A stretch of DNA of 64,000 nt from positions 124,001 to 188,000 of the forward strand of contig JAOVVO010000068.1 in assembly GCA_028564675.1 (NCBI GenBank). Direction: 5' to 3'. The stretch is from Onchocerca lupi (Eukaryota; Nematoda; Chromadorea; Rhabditida; Onchocercidae). Each line of letters opens with the position of its first letter. The first letter of the stretch is position 1. The notes below the pieces were generated by a model, which worked only from the letters and a program-made list of their open reading frames with translations, had not been told where the DNA came from and ran no database searches. Below, one piece after another: positions 48,890 to 60,610 of this stretch. The position numbers were made by a program, and so were the translations under genes.

Positions 48890-50551
48890 ATAAATCACCT
48901 GGTAAACCAGGAAGACCAATCTTTTCGTTTCAGGCTCCGCTGGATCAACCAGGTTTGGGAGAAGTCTGGAGAAAGGGAGATACTGATTTAAACCAGAATG
49001 TCCTAAGTTAAAAGAAAATCTACTACCTACACTATTTTCTAAATACTATAGAATTATTTGGAACAGAATTGAAATTCATGATTATTTACAGAATTCTGTA
49101 TGTAAAGTTTAAATTAGCAATAAAGCTCTGCAGTAGCCTAGAAATATTTATTTACAATAATAAATAAATATTTCAATATTTCTTAGAAATGGTTTTTTCT
49201 ATTATTCGTTATTACAAATTATCGACCTGGTGCTACCCTAAAAAAAAAATCTCATTTTTCATTGCTTGCAAATTATATTGTTATACTTCACAATTCCGGT
49301 ACCCTGGTAATCCAGGTTCGTCAATTCTGCCCCAATTGCCCCGATAAATCGTTCAGTTCTGGTTTTTCTACCTCGTCCGGCGATCCAAGCAATCCTGAAA
49401 TATATTTGAATCCACGTTTCAGATCGGTTATCTCGAAATTCATTTTGCGTTTTATTTTAAACAAAGTGAAAATGCACACAGCTGAAATGATTATTTATGA
49501 ATCGAAACCTCAACAATCCTTAATTTTAAAATATTGCTATTCTCTTTATAAGTTCTCGTCCTTCACATTTACATAGTTCCGTAATTAGAAGAAATCGAAT
49601 TATTACTTTTGTTATGCAGAATCATAAGTATCAAATATTCTTATTCGATTTTCTCTGAATTCCCGAGTCGCCTTGATATTATCAGATCAGGAATACTATC
49701 ACGACCAATCATTCTTGGCAATCTTTCCATGCCTTTTGCATCGGATTTTCCTGCTACACCTGGAAAACTGGGTTTGTCCGCCTTATCAGGCAACCAAGAC
49801 TATATTTCGGTCCAGGAAACTATTGGTTTGTTTAGCTTACTAGCGGAATATTCTTCACTGTGAAAACATTTTGAATGAAAGTTCAGCTTTATTCTTTTAA
49901 TTTTACTTCTGTCCTTTAGAAAAAAGGTATTTGCAATGAAAGGAAATGTGCCATCGCTATTTGGTTATAACAAAATGGAGATTCAAGCACCGCGTTATCG
50001 TTCCCAATGAATAATTACTTTTTCAGCCGTGAATCGATAATTAACAAGTAATTTATTTACTTGCTAGTTTATTTACTTAATTACTTGTGAACCCCTTTGT
50101 TTCTCGATCCACTTGTTCCGCTTTCTTTTCCCTTTCTTTCAAGCCTTTTAATGGCTTTCATATTGCCATATGTTTAGCTCAGCAATTTCTTTTTTGTTAA
50201 AATTTCAGATAATTTTTTTTTCTGTTTATTTATAGATTTCAAAGTTTAATGAAAAAATGTTCATTAAGCATGAAATTACGGCAATCATACCCAGCAATCT
50301 TACCTGAAACTTTAAAAGTTCTGCCTGCATATCACTTATTGTTAACAGTAAGTGCTCTAATCGCTTATATATATGATGCATATACTAAATAAATAAATAG
50401 ATTTGATTAATTAATTAATTAAAAGAATGAAAGATAAAATGAACAACAAAGTGATAGTATCTACCTGATCTGCTATACTTATTAATGTTATTGATTTTAG
50501 TTTGATATTCTCAATGTTACTGAGACATGATTCTATGATGTGGGTACATTG
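48890..50551 (-). pseudogene. Decayed collagen paralogue
   Basis: Pieces occur in the gene order of the intact collagen at 45331-46601. 50551-50465: an open N-terminal-like exon ending in donor gtagat, with only weak similarity. 50363-50304: RLEHLLL to LLKFQ, like the RLDKLLEEQ exon, with donor gtaaga. 49796-49680: 13 consecutive triplets whose first codon is Gly or one base from Gly. 49395-49293: 11 more register codons with one single-base frameshift near 49323. About 48920-48890: GLPGLPG in frame, with broken collagen-like sequence upstream to 48960. Of 24 register codons in the two long blocks, 10 are Gly, 13 are a G-to-A change from GGN and one is TGG. A Gly-X-Y helix is impossible, so this is most likely a pseudogene. 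I could not find its C-terminal exon. Confidence 0.7.
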
Positions 50552-50777
50552 TTATCCTAACCGACTTATCTTAACGCATGAGCTTCCACCTAAATAAATT
50601 GAAATGTAAAATTTTTTTTTTCATATGTTCAAGATCTTAAATCTCCGAAAATCTTTACCGATTGTTTTGAAATTCTGACTCAAAATTGCATTCGAATAGA
50701 CTCTTCGCTTTTATATACCCAATTATATAGATAGCACATTTATACCTACTATCATTCCCTCAGATAAAAATATGCTC

Positions 50778-50926
50778 TTTTTGATAATATTCCTTCCTTT
50801 CTCTCTCCCTTCCCTTCTCCTCCTTTATCATTTATCCATTTTGCTTCTTTTTTGCTCCTTTCACCCTCCTCCCTCCTATTTACATTTTCTTTTTATTCCC
50901 TTTGTCTATATTATTTCTCATTATTC
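50778..50926 (+). other. Long pyrimidine-rich tract
   Basis: About 150 bases are overwhelmingly C and T on the plus strand, for example CTTCCTTTCTCTCTCCC. It runs straight into the ATG of the next ORF. It may be the polypyrimidine tract of a plus-strand intron ending at aaatagcag (50940-50948), or simple sequence. Confidence 0.6.
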
Positions 50927-51109
50927 ATGATGAAAAGGTCAAATAGCAGGAAGATGTTGGCGAAATCAGAGGATGGAATCATGATAAATAAGATTAAACA
51001 ACGCAGCCCCTTTAAAGCCAAAAGGGGCAAACAAGCCGAAAGGATGAACATGTTTGCCGCCAAAACGGTCCGATTTACAGATAAACAAAATGAAGTCAAC
51101 CAATCATGA
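50927..51109 (+). CDS. Candidate small basic protein with a possible PP1-docking motif
   Basis: From ATG 50927 the frame gives 60 residues. If the cag at 50948 is an acceptor, translation could begin at the ATG two codons later (M-L-A-K) for 46 residues. The protein is Lys- and Arg-rich and ends in AAKTVRFTDKQNEVNQS then TGA. KTVRF fits the RVxF consensus for binding protein phosphatase 1. Base composition is clearly less AT-rich than the surroundings and lacks homopolymer runs. That character continues past the stop to about 51650, where AATAAA occurs at 51684-51689. This would fit a last exon with a long 3' UTR. No homologue is recognised, so it may be chance. Confidence 0.35.
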   Translation: MMKRSNSRKMLAKSEDGIMINKIKQRSPFKAKRGKQAERMNMFAAKTVRFTDKQNEVNQS

Positions 51110-51690
51110 AGTGATATGCTAGAGGAGAAAGAGTCCTGAAGGATTCAAAAGATCAGGACTTCGGAGCTTAGGCAGTTTTAGTCACACAGTTCGACTGCAG
51201 CAGGAGTTCATGTTCAAGTTCAGTCACAAGTCAATTTCGAGGACAGTTCTCTGTAGCAGGAATTACAGTTCAACGAAACAAGCAATCGTTCAGCAGAAGC
51301 GAAAGTGGTAGAGCGTAAGAAGAACGATATTCACGAACGAAAAGTACGACAACGAAGTGAGCATTCAAACGATTGCTACTGTTAACCTGTCGGAATCATA
51401 ACAGCAAGAAGAAACAATCTCCAGTCCAACCGAACGACAAACCAAATTTTACAATTCAGTCAAATTTTTTCCTCTAATAGAAGCAGCAGAGCGATGTGCA
51501 GCCAGACTTAGGATGCACGATTCCGAAGCATTACGATCGTGTTCTGCAGTTCAGGTCTACTTTATTCTCAACAAAATGAAAGCGACAACATGTTGCGAAT
51601 GGATGAAGATGGATGATCGTTATATGAATGCGATCTTTTGCTCTTCAGGAATATTTTGTAAAATTACTTTAATATCTTTGAACAATAAAC
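51110..51690 (+). other. Possible 3' UTR or non-coding exon of the small ORF
   Basis: About 550 bases rich in CAG, GAA and CAA with few T runs, unlike typical intergenic sequence here. It has no long plus-strand frame except 51513-51737, which runs into AT-rich sequence. The stretch ends near an AATAAA (51684-51689). A long transcript tail or a non-coding RNA are both possible. Confidence 0.3.
51684..51689 (+). terminator. Possible poly-A signal
   Basis: AATAAA at the point where the unusual CAG- and GAA-rich stretch returns to AT-rich sequence. Confidence 0.3.
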
Positions 51691-51737
51691 ATCTTTTTCT
51701 TCTAATCATTCTTCTATTTTGCTTTTTTGTTTTTTAA

Positions 51738-54526
51738 ACTTGATTCTATGATTTGTGTACACTATTCTCCCATCCCATCTATCCTGACGCACATGTTGCC
51801 ATCAAAAAGAAAAAAAAAAAAAAAAGAAAAATAAATTTAACTATAAGATGCATTATCACAAATCACTTCATCATCGCCATCATTGTCATCATTAAGATCG
51901 ACTCATCATTAAACAAAGAATCGATGGAATTCTCGACTTTAAAATATGCATAGATTTAACGTAGCAAAAAGTACACTAAAATTTGTATTTGACAAATCTA
52001 TTGCAATGCTATCAGTTCTTTGTTTAAATTATTTCTTCATTTTGTGATTTTTATTGATAGTTCGTCGATGCGGCTAGCATCGATAAATTTAATTGCTGTC
52101 GGAAAGACACAACAGAATTTTTTATTATTGGGAAAACTTTGTGAAAGATGACACTCTAATATACTGTTCAAAATGGCGAGTGGTCTGTCAGTTAACTGCC
52201 TACAAAATTTTTATGAAATTCAATCATTCCGTTTAAAATGAAAAAAAAAAAAGCCACAGTATAAGTGCAATTATTATTATTATATTAAGAGACCATGAAT
52301 ACTCTCGGCACCATACTTTCACCTATTCAAATGATAATTGGAAAAGATTGAATAACCTATAGAACGAAATCCTATGAATTAAAAGTTAAAATTAAAGAAA
52401 AAAATTTATTGAATCTGATTAGTTCTCTTTCTTCAATTCTATTACTGCTTTTATCAGAACAGTACATTAATGTGAAATTCGATTTTGATCTAGAAGTCTA
52501 TCTATTCTTCCATTTCACAATTTACATAGTAGTATGATGTTTTATAAATGCTTTGAAAGAGATAAATTCCAATGAATAGAACATTTCATAGTGAAGAACG
52601 AAACCACAGTATTTTATTCATATGTGGAATTTTTCAGGAGTACTAAATACAAAATGTTGGAGGAAAAGTGAAAATAAACGCAATTCAACTCGTTTGAACG
52701 AATTTTGCATTATTTGACGATTCTGAAACTCAATCCTTTTGCAAGATCTGCCGACATTATTTGATGCATAACCTCATTCATGATTTTGTTTTCATTTATA
52801 GTTTTAATGCTTCTAATCTCACTTCCTTTTTCTGAATCAAATACTTTTCTGTTTTTTAAGTAATACAAGCAGTTTGTAAAAAAAGAGATCATTCAATAGG
52901 AAAATCCAAGCAACTGCTGTAATATTCATTCTGCGATACAGAATTCGAACACCAAAATCGTAGCAGTAAAGAAATCACGAATAATTCACCGTATAAGGAT
53001 TGTATGATGCTTCCTTTTATTCTTAGAAAAAAATTCCCTAAATTTTTTGATGTTTCAGTGAAAAATGTTGCATTTCATACTTCCAAAAGCATATTTTTAA
53101 AAACAGGAAAAAAAGCAAATAGAATTTCTCTGACTCTAGAGCAATAATATTTAGATTTTCGCTGTCAACTGGATTAAGCTTCCAGATTTTGATTTAAAAC
53201 TTCAGTTTCAATTCACTATATGACACAGTTTATATTTCGAATTTCCAAAGTACGAGATGTGATAATCTATACCTTTTATCATCAAATCCATATCTGTTTA
53301 TCTTCAGAATGTAAAATAAATGACAGAAATTGCTTATGTCTCTGATAATAAGGTCAAGCTTCAGCACGCAATAGAATTTGCTAGTCGTTACTTATTGCTT
53401 AAAAATAAGAAAAAAGTTCTTAGAAATTTTTATATCAACGCTCTAGAAAAAATGAAATTTTCAAACTAAAAAATAACAAACATTAAGCACAAGAAAATGC
53501 GAAACAATAACGTGAAACATGCAATATTTCCTCTGTAACTGAAAGTTTCAACAAAAGCAACAATTTCGTTAAGTCCTAAACATTAGAAACGCTGAGAATA
53601 TGATGATGAGTAAAGAATTCAGACAAAATTACACACAGAGATAAATCATGGAATACACCTATTTTAATTTTTCAATTCGTGCATGTATGAATATTACCAT
53701 ATCTTCCCATGCTATGTGCGGAAAATTTGCTTTTTAATATCATTTGAATCTTAAATTTTATGCGTATACTTGGGGTTGAATCAAGCAATTAGAACTTCCA
53801 ATAAAATAGACAACGAATTAGAAATACAGAAATAGTTCAGCTAAAATCAGTGATGAATAAAGAGGATAACTTCAAATAAAATAATCATGCTAAAGCGAAT
53901 CTGTATAATTTTATGCAAAGTAAATGAAATAGAACCATAATTTGTTCAAATATTGTCAGAAAAATCAATTACATAGAATTTTAAATTAAGACTATTCACA
54001 TTCTGATTTACTGATGCTAATGATTGATTTCTTATTCAAAGTAATGCCGGTATTTCGATCCATTTGTCTAGAGTTTTCTATTATGCCACGCAGTTTCATC
54101 CATACTCCTTCACAACAATGAAGCAGAAATTGATTTTTCAGCTTTTTTGCAACGCTGTATTGTCGTCTGTAAATAATTTCTTCTTATTTTACAAAATCTT
54201 TCATGAAATTCAATTAATAACTTTATTGCAATACGGAAATGATAAAATTTAGACATTCAAAATATGCAAAATATATGTCCCGAAAATTTTCAAACAATCT
54301 GAAAGTCCATTATATAGGCTAAACGGCGTGAATCAATAATAATCCAATCCAACGAACGAATTAAAAGCAAAGATTTGATTGGAACTGAAATCATTATGTA
54401 AAAGATGATAAATGACAATCTTCAGAGTGCAGATGTGCTGATCGGACACATCAATCATGATAAGAGATGAAAGTGATTAAGGCTATAGTATTACTAACAC
54501 ATCGTTTGTTTGCGAAACTTCAAAGG
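51738..54526. other. 2.8-kb region without a recognised gene
   Basis: AT-rich with scattered short frames on both strands. None has splice support or a motif. It contains the 3' UTR of the minus-strand gene ending at 54527. Confidence 0.5.
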
Positions 54527-56097
54527 TCAATTCCATTTAAACAGCCTAAAGAAATAGTTAAAAATCACAGATATTTATTATCATCTTGAACAAAATATTT
54601 CGTTAATTATCTTTTTCAGTAACAAAATCAGTAGTAGGACAGTCTGGTCATTCAGTATTTTGCATTATTATAGAACCCAAACATCTGATCGTTTCATCTG
54701 ATTACTGTTCAAGCTATATTATTTTAAGCATAATTAGTTAAAAATAAATTACCGAATAATTTTTGCAGCTGCGCGATATCTGTTTGTTTGCATCAGGCTG
54801 ATTGAAATATATAATTTACAGCGTGAAATAAGAACCGGATCACCAATATTATTAGCAAGTTGCAATTGACTATAGGAAACAAGTTCTGCTTTTTCAGCCT
54901 ATAAAAAATAAATATAAATCAGCAATTTTTTGTGCTGTAACATAAAATACTTCATTTTTTAATTAATTACAGAATGAAACAATAGCATAAAAACACTTTG
55001 TTAAAGGAATCTGATACTGTTTTAACTGTTTCGAAATGCAATGAGATTTTTCAAAATTAAAGGATGAGTAAATTCGAGATTAACTCACAAAATGCTTATA
55101 ATAATCACCCATGGCTGACAAGGCGCCACCAAAAGTAGATAAAATCCATAAAGATTTTTCCAGCTGCAAACCTCTAATACAAATAGTAGAAATCCTGTAG
55201 TTCCTGAAAATAACAACAAAAAAGTGTTAAAAATTCCTTTTTTTATGCCCACATTTTAAAGTCTCTTTTAAAAATTCATCTTCTCATGAAAGCCTATTCA
55301 TATCGAGTTTTCCGATTTTGCATTTGATTATGAATAAAAAAACTGACTTTCATTATGTCAAACCAGCTCCATTCTATTCATGAAATTATTTTTAAAAAGA
55401 ATAGACAAGAAATATTGCCTACGAAAATTATATTTACCATTTATAATCAATTTCATTGACCAACGGCTCACGAAAATGAATTACCAAATATACAATCTAA
55501 ACAGAAATAACATGAAAATTTTTTGAAAAATAATTTTGAATAACCAAAAATCTATTTCTCAACTAATATCTTCATAAATTAAAATTAGTTCCTACAGGAA
55601 ATCAGCAACCAGAGATAGCTAAAACTCTTCAATCATATCAATTAAGCGAACCTTCAATTATGTAATGATACTTGAAATATGTTTAGAATCTAGAGAAAAG
55701 CAATATGTAATATATACTGTCATTAACGGACCAATGTTTATGAGGTTTGCAATTTCTATAAGAAATATAATTAAAACCAAATAATATGCGGAAGAAGATG
55801 AAGTGCAATAATCTTAGCCATATGCTGCCAGACAGAACAATTCCACAGTTTAGATTCAATAAACGGAAAACTTACCCCATCATCCGGAATACTGAAATTT
55901 CTCCTCAAAAAACCCAATAAAGCTCGTTTTACATATTCTGTCTGAATGGCATAAAGTAATGATACCAAAAAATGAGCCGATGTTTTCCATCTCACAATCG
56001 ATTTGTTACCCGCCAAATTATTATCCAATTTAGCATAGCAAATCTGCTGTGGCATTCGTAAATCAAGTAATAATGTCCCATTAATTTTAAACCTCAT
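54527..56097 (-). CDS. Unrecognised conserved-looking protein, third gene of a possible operon
   Basis: Exons on the minus strand: 56097-55876, 55496-55438, 55203-55089, 54898-54753, and a small last exon 54545-54527 (G then LFKWN, TGA). Phases close to 186 residues. The chain starts MRFKINGTLLLDLRMPQQI. The middle has WILSTFGGALSAMGDYYKH. The end reads RCKLYISISLMQTNRYRAAA then KIIRLFKWN. The second half looks all-helical, like TPR or similar repeats. I recall no named family. The start is supported by an acceptor-like ttttag 10 bases upstream and by only about 370 bases to the stop of the preceding gene on the same strand. The last exon is short and chosen by phase, so the C-terminus is the weak part. 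Confidence 0.7.
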
Positions 56098-56106
56098 TGA
56101 ACATAT

Positions 56107-56114
56107 CTAAAACC
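56107..56114 (-). promoter_or_regulatory. Likely trans-splice acceptor of the third minus-strand gene
   Basis: On the minus strand gttttag ends 9-10 bases before the ATG at 56097. The distance to the upstream gene's stop (56465) is typical of nematode operon spacing, so an SL-type acceptor is plausible. Confidence 0.4.
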
Positions 56115-56464
56115 AACTTAAAGTTATAAAAATAATATCTCCAATATAAAAATTTTTTTTAGAAAGTCCCCTGTTGAAAAGACACATAATTTATAATAAT
56201 AAACTTTATTCCCTTATAAAGCTACAATGCTATGATTGCCATTACCGCAAGAATCATGAAATCTTAAAAACTGGTCCAGTATTTTCATCCCGTAACTAAT
56301 CGTAAGATTCAGCAATACAACTTAACTGAATTCATTTCTCCAAATTAATTCTCGTGCGAAGATTCGAAATTTTTTAAATTTCAAAAAACATGCAGAATGT
56401 GGAAATCCATCGAAAATAAACTGTTATAAATAGAATATAAGAGACATATCCTTTATAAACTTTA

Positions 56465-59400
56465 TTATTTTTTTAACAATCTTAATTTCTTCAAAGTATA
56501 TGCAAAAAAAGACGGTATCGGAGCACAAATATGAATTTTTTGCTGACTTCGTTTCGATACAGGAATGATCACTTCTTTCAAATGTATGTACATTGGTAGT
56601 CGACGAAATGAATTACCTGAAAAATTGATCAAAGTAGCTTTTCAAGAAATTCATAAACAAGATCTCCAGTTCGAATGAGAGTACATGTACTACAATTTGA
56701 TAATCCAAATTTAATTATTCAACTACTTGAGATTTTATTTATTTAAAGAACATAGAGGGTATAAATGAGGTACAGAAACGGTTGTATATTGTGAGTTCTA
56801 AAATATAACGAGCACATATGAAGCCACCGCAAAGCTACATAGTACTGGTTAGATTTTAAAAAATCACTAAAATTACATAAGCTTTATCACAAAAAGTGAA
56901 TATTAAAAACAGATATCAAACTAGACATTAACTCCAACTGTACAAAGGAATGAAAGATAAATTAAATTACCAGTAATATTTAAATCTTGTAACGCAATAT
57001 CCGATAATCGTGGTGGAATTCCTCTTCCTGCTTCTCGGCGACTACAGTTGTATTTCATGTCACCAATAATGGGACATGCAAGGCCGATACCAAGATGAGC
57101 GCGTATTTGTTCTGGTACATCTAAAATTCTCGCTTTTAACCTTTTTAACAGCGACTGAAAGTAATGTTATAGAAAACAAACTTTATTCCTAATAAAATAT
57201 TGTACATCACAATAATTTTGAAGCTTTATTAGTTAATACAGTTTTTTTGAACTACCAAAATATGAACGCTCAGTTTAACCCTCGCAATAACGCTGAACGT
57301 GCATTAACTAGCTAAATTATTAAACACAACATTCTTAAAATTGAACTCCCTCATAATCAGAGAAATATAATTAGTGTCCTTCAATCTTCGTGACTTAACT
57401 ACATATTTCATTCCAGGAACTGTCTAAAATGAAAAAAGTACCACGATTAACGATACACTCCATATAACTGGTATGATTTTTGGAATCATGTTTGAGAACA
57501 CGATAATACGTACTTGCTTCCAAAAACGGATTGATTTCATTGTTGTTGTTTACACCCAATGGTAACATCTAAATTAGTCAAAAAATTCAGCAAACGAATC
57601 AATAAATAATTTTAGCGTTGGGAATAGCATTTTTAAACTTGGCCACTAAACTAACTTCTTCAAACACTAAAGTTATGATTCTACAACGTTTTCTGCACTG
57701 TATAAAGTATCTTTAACCTATTAAAGAGAAAGTTCAAAAATTTAATAGTTTTTCTATCACTCAGTTTCATTCATCTAAGGAAGTCAATATTTATAAAAAC
57801 ACTAATTAGTCGAACAGGGCCATTTCCAGTCTTAAACGAATTTTGTAAAGTGATCAAATCTAAAAATGCCATTTTCAATGCGAAATTTATTGATTGATTT
57901 ATTTGCTGAAATGGTCTAGTTTATATTTTTTATCTATAGTGAAGAAAAAAAAACCATTAAAATCAACCATGAAATTATTATTTTTCCTTCTACACTTGAC
58001 AAGAGGAATATTGATAGTAGCTTCTTGATGCGCAGGTGCCATATTTGTAATGACACGGTAACACTGCTCTAATAATCTATTATCGTACAAAGCTTTTATT
58101 TTTTCCTGAGTACTTTGATTCCTGCAAAAGAAAGCAAAAATTCAGAAGAATATTCTGAGATTTCTAGAACAAACTCTTTCTGAAATTAATCTAACTCGGT
58201 TTAATGAAGAAAATCAATTCCTCAGCAATTTCTTAAGTTCCAAGATTAAAAAAATAAAATAATGTAGAATTCCAAAATAATTCTTTTGATAAGTAGACAG
58301 ACAGGGAGAAATATTTTTGCCCAAATTTATTAATGAACAGAAAATAAAAATGAAAAAGAAAAAATGAACTAACTTTGCTAACAATATCACTCCACTAACA
58401 GGTTTTGCAATAGATTTTATCATTCGCAAACAATCGATATGTGGCGTTATTCGAGATGAAAGTTTGGGAAGAATACGTAACAATTCGGCTTGATTGCTCG
58501 GTGCATTTGAACAAGCCATTTGATATGGCTTGTCAAATGCGATAAGTTCTTCTGAAAACATGTATAAATCGAAAATATTTTTTGAAAGCAACAAATATAT
58601 AAAACAGCCTCGGACTTCGAAGAGGGTAAAAAGCGTTAATGCCTTATACTCGAAAATAATAGATAATTATGTGCAGCAATAAATAATACCATCTTCATAA
58701 ATGATCCGATTGATCATCAAATTAACTAAGTCCTCATCATTCATTTTCCACACTGGTTGAATTTCTTCCCATATTTTACTAAGACCCATATCTTTATATG
58801 TTTTTAAATTCAAAATTTCCTGCAATATTAATGCTTTTTCGGAATAATGTATTATTAAATATAGAGCTTACAGCACAATTTTTTTTTTTTCGTAGTTAAG
58901 AAATCTAAATTATAATATCGTTAGTAGAATATTACATAAATCATATGGTGATATCTTTACTTATACTTTCTCTACAAAAACAAAAAAATAACAAGATAAA
59001 GCTACAGAATCGTCAGATAATTTAATAACAAGCTAAATGGTCAAAAACTGGTTTTCCATATAAAGCTGAATGAAAATTTCCAATTAATCGCTTGGAAATT
59101 CATTTCCCTAACACAAATCAGTTTCACAACAGTTTCAAAAATAATTTGACGAGAAGCAAGCACTATTAGTTTTTATTGATTTTTTCCTTTAAATTATTGT
59201 TTTTAAATTAAGGATTTTGAAATTTACTTCAATATATCCTTTCACCAAAAATTTAACTTTTTAGCTCTATTAATAAAAATTTACGAATGATTGAATATTA
59301 TCATCATCTGCATCATTTTCATTGTTACCACATCCAATATTCTCTTTGGAATCTCCGACGAATTCATTTGCTGATCTGTCCAATGGACGTTGAGCTAACC

Positions 59401-60580
59401 TGAAGAAAAAAAAAACATGAAAATGGGAAATCAGAAAAACTGATACTTTTAAGGATGCTTATGAGTTCTGCCTATTGGATTTATTTCATATGAATCTAAA
59501 ATTAATAAAAATACTTTTCGGAACTTAATCCATTGATTTAAGAAAAAAGAAGAGAAACCAAAGAGAAAATTTAAGAGAAAAGATATTTCCATTCAACTAT
59601 GATGCGTTCTAGTCATCTTTGGTGAAATAGCTATAATGTGATGCTTCCTAGCTATCTTTATAAAACCATTTTAATGTAAGTCACAAATGTATCTCTCCAG
59701 TATCAGAATCCATCTTGAATAAAACCTAATCAGAACAAATTATTTGATTTAGCAAGATATTTTCTTCATAACCCAAATCAATGAAGTTTCGCACATCAAT
59801 ACAATCCTATAAAAGTCAGATTATGTATTTAGATTCAGTCCTGAGCCGCCTATTTCTTCGTAACAATAAAGACATTAAAACGATAACAGGACATCAACAT
59901 AAACTGTTCTCAATCTTAACATAATTAGAAAAATATTAGAAGTTAATGCAATCAGTTCCAGAGGAACTAGGAGATTTCTCAGAGGAATCACTGTTGTTTC
60001 GGCATACTTATCCCAGTTATTTTTTCAGGAGAAGTTTGGAACACTTCTATAGGTATTCTATTTGATATTATCTCGGTTACTCTTGTTAATTTTCTCAAAT
60101 AAACTTTTGTCAAAATTATTGTAACTCTTATTCTCGTTCAATGCAGATCGACTGTTTAGGAAATCACTGAAATACAGCGCATCAACATAGTCGATACCAG
60201 ATGTATCAGGCGAAGCATTACCACCTTCACTACTTTCTTCTCTATCAATTTCGATATTCCCAAAATCACCAAAATATAGCGAGTCGAGGTAGTCGATACC
60301 AGAGGTATCAACAATTGTACTTAAACTGCCTGAATCGCTGATCATTTCCTGTTCCAGTCCAGAGAAAATCGATTTGAAAAGCGTCTGAATAAAATTTTGA
60401 TCCAAAATAAGCCGACCTCTGATCTGAAACAGCACTTCGTTTATTCGAAGCTTCATAGTATTTTTCCACTGTTGTTCTTGATCGTGACATGATTGCAGCT
60501 TTCATATGATGTGGAAGAGGTATTTCCGTGGCCTTCTCAATGCCAAAAAAATCATCTTTCTCGTCCATTTTATGCACCAT
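56465..60580 (-). CDS. RPUSD4-like pseudouridine synthase homologue lacking the catalytic Asp
   Basis: RluA-type synthases isomerise uridine; RPUSD4 acts on mitochondrial RNA. Exons on the minus strand: 60580-60417, 60337-60153, 60103-59992, 59399-59285, 58819-58690, 58551-58374, 58121-57968, 57568-57452, 57154-56971, 56616-56465. Phases close to 496 residues. The domain shows IIYEDEELIAFDKPYQMA, VSGVILLAK, CYRVITNMAP, INIPLVK, VPEQIRAHLGIGLACPIIGD and LPMYIHLKEVIIP, matching human RPUSD4 in order. Where the family has HRLD, this protein has KSIA (about A284), so the catalytic Asp is absent. The usual HQ-L-R motif is EQIR. The N-terminal part (exons 1-3) has two copies of a DTSGIDY motif. Introns 1 (79 bases) and 2 (49 bases) were inferred because the reading frame changes twice. 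The N-terminus could belong to a separate gene. Confidence 0.78.
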
Positions 60581-60603
60581 TGTACAGTCTCACTATGCTC
60601 TTC

Positions 60604-60610
60604 CTAAACA
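60604..60610 (-). promoter_or_regulatory. Possible trans-splice acceptor of the RPUSD4-like gene
   Basis: On the minus strand tgtttag ends about 23 bases before the ATG at 60580, with a T-rich stretch before it. Confidence 0.3.
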
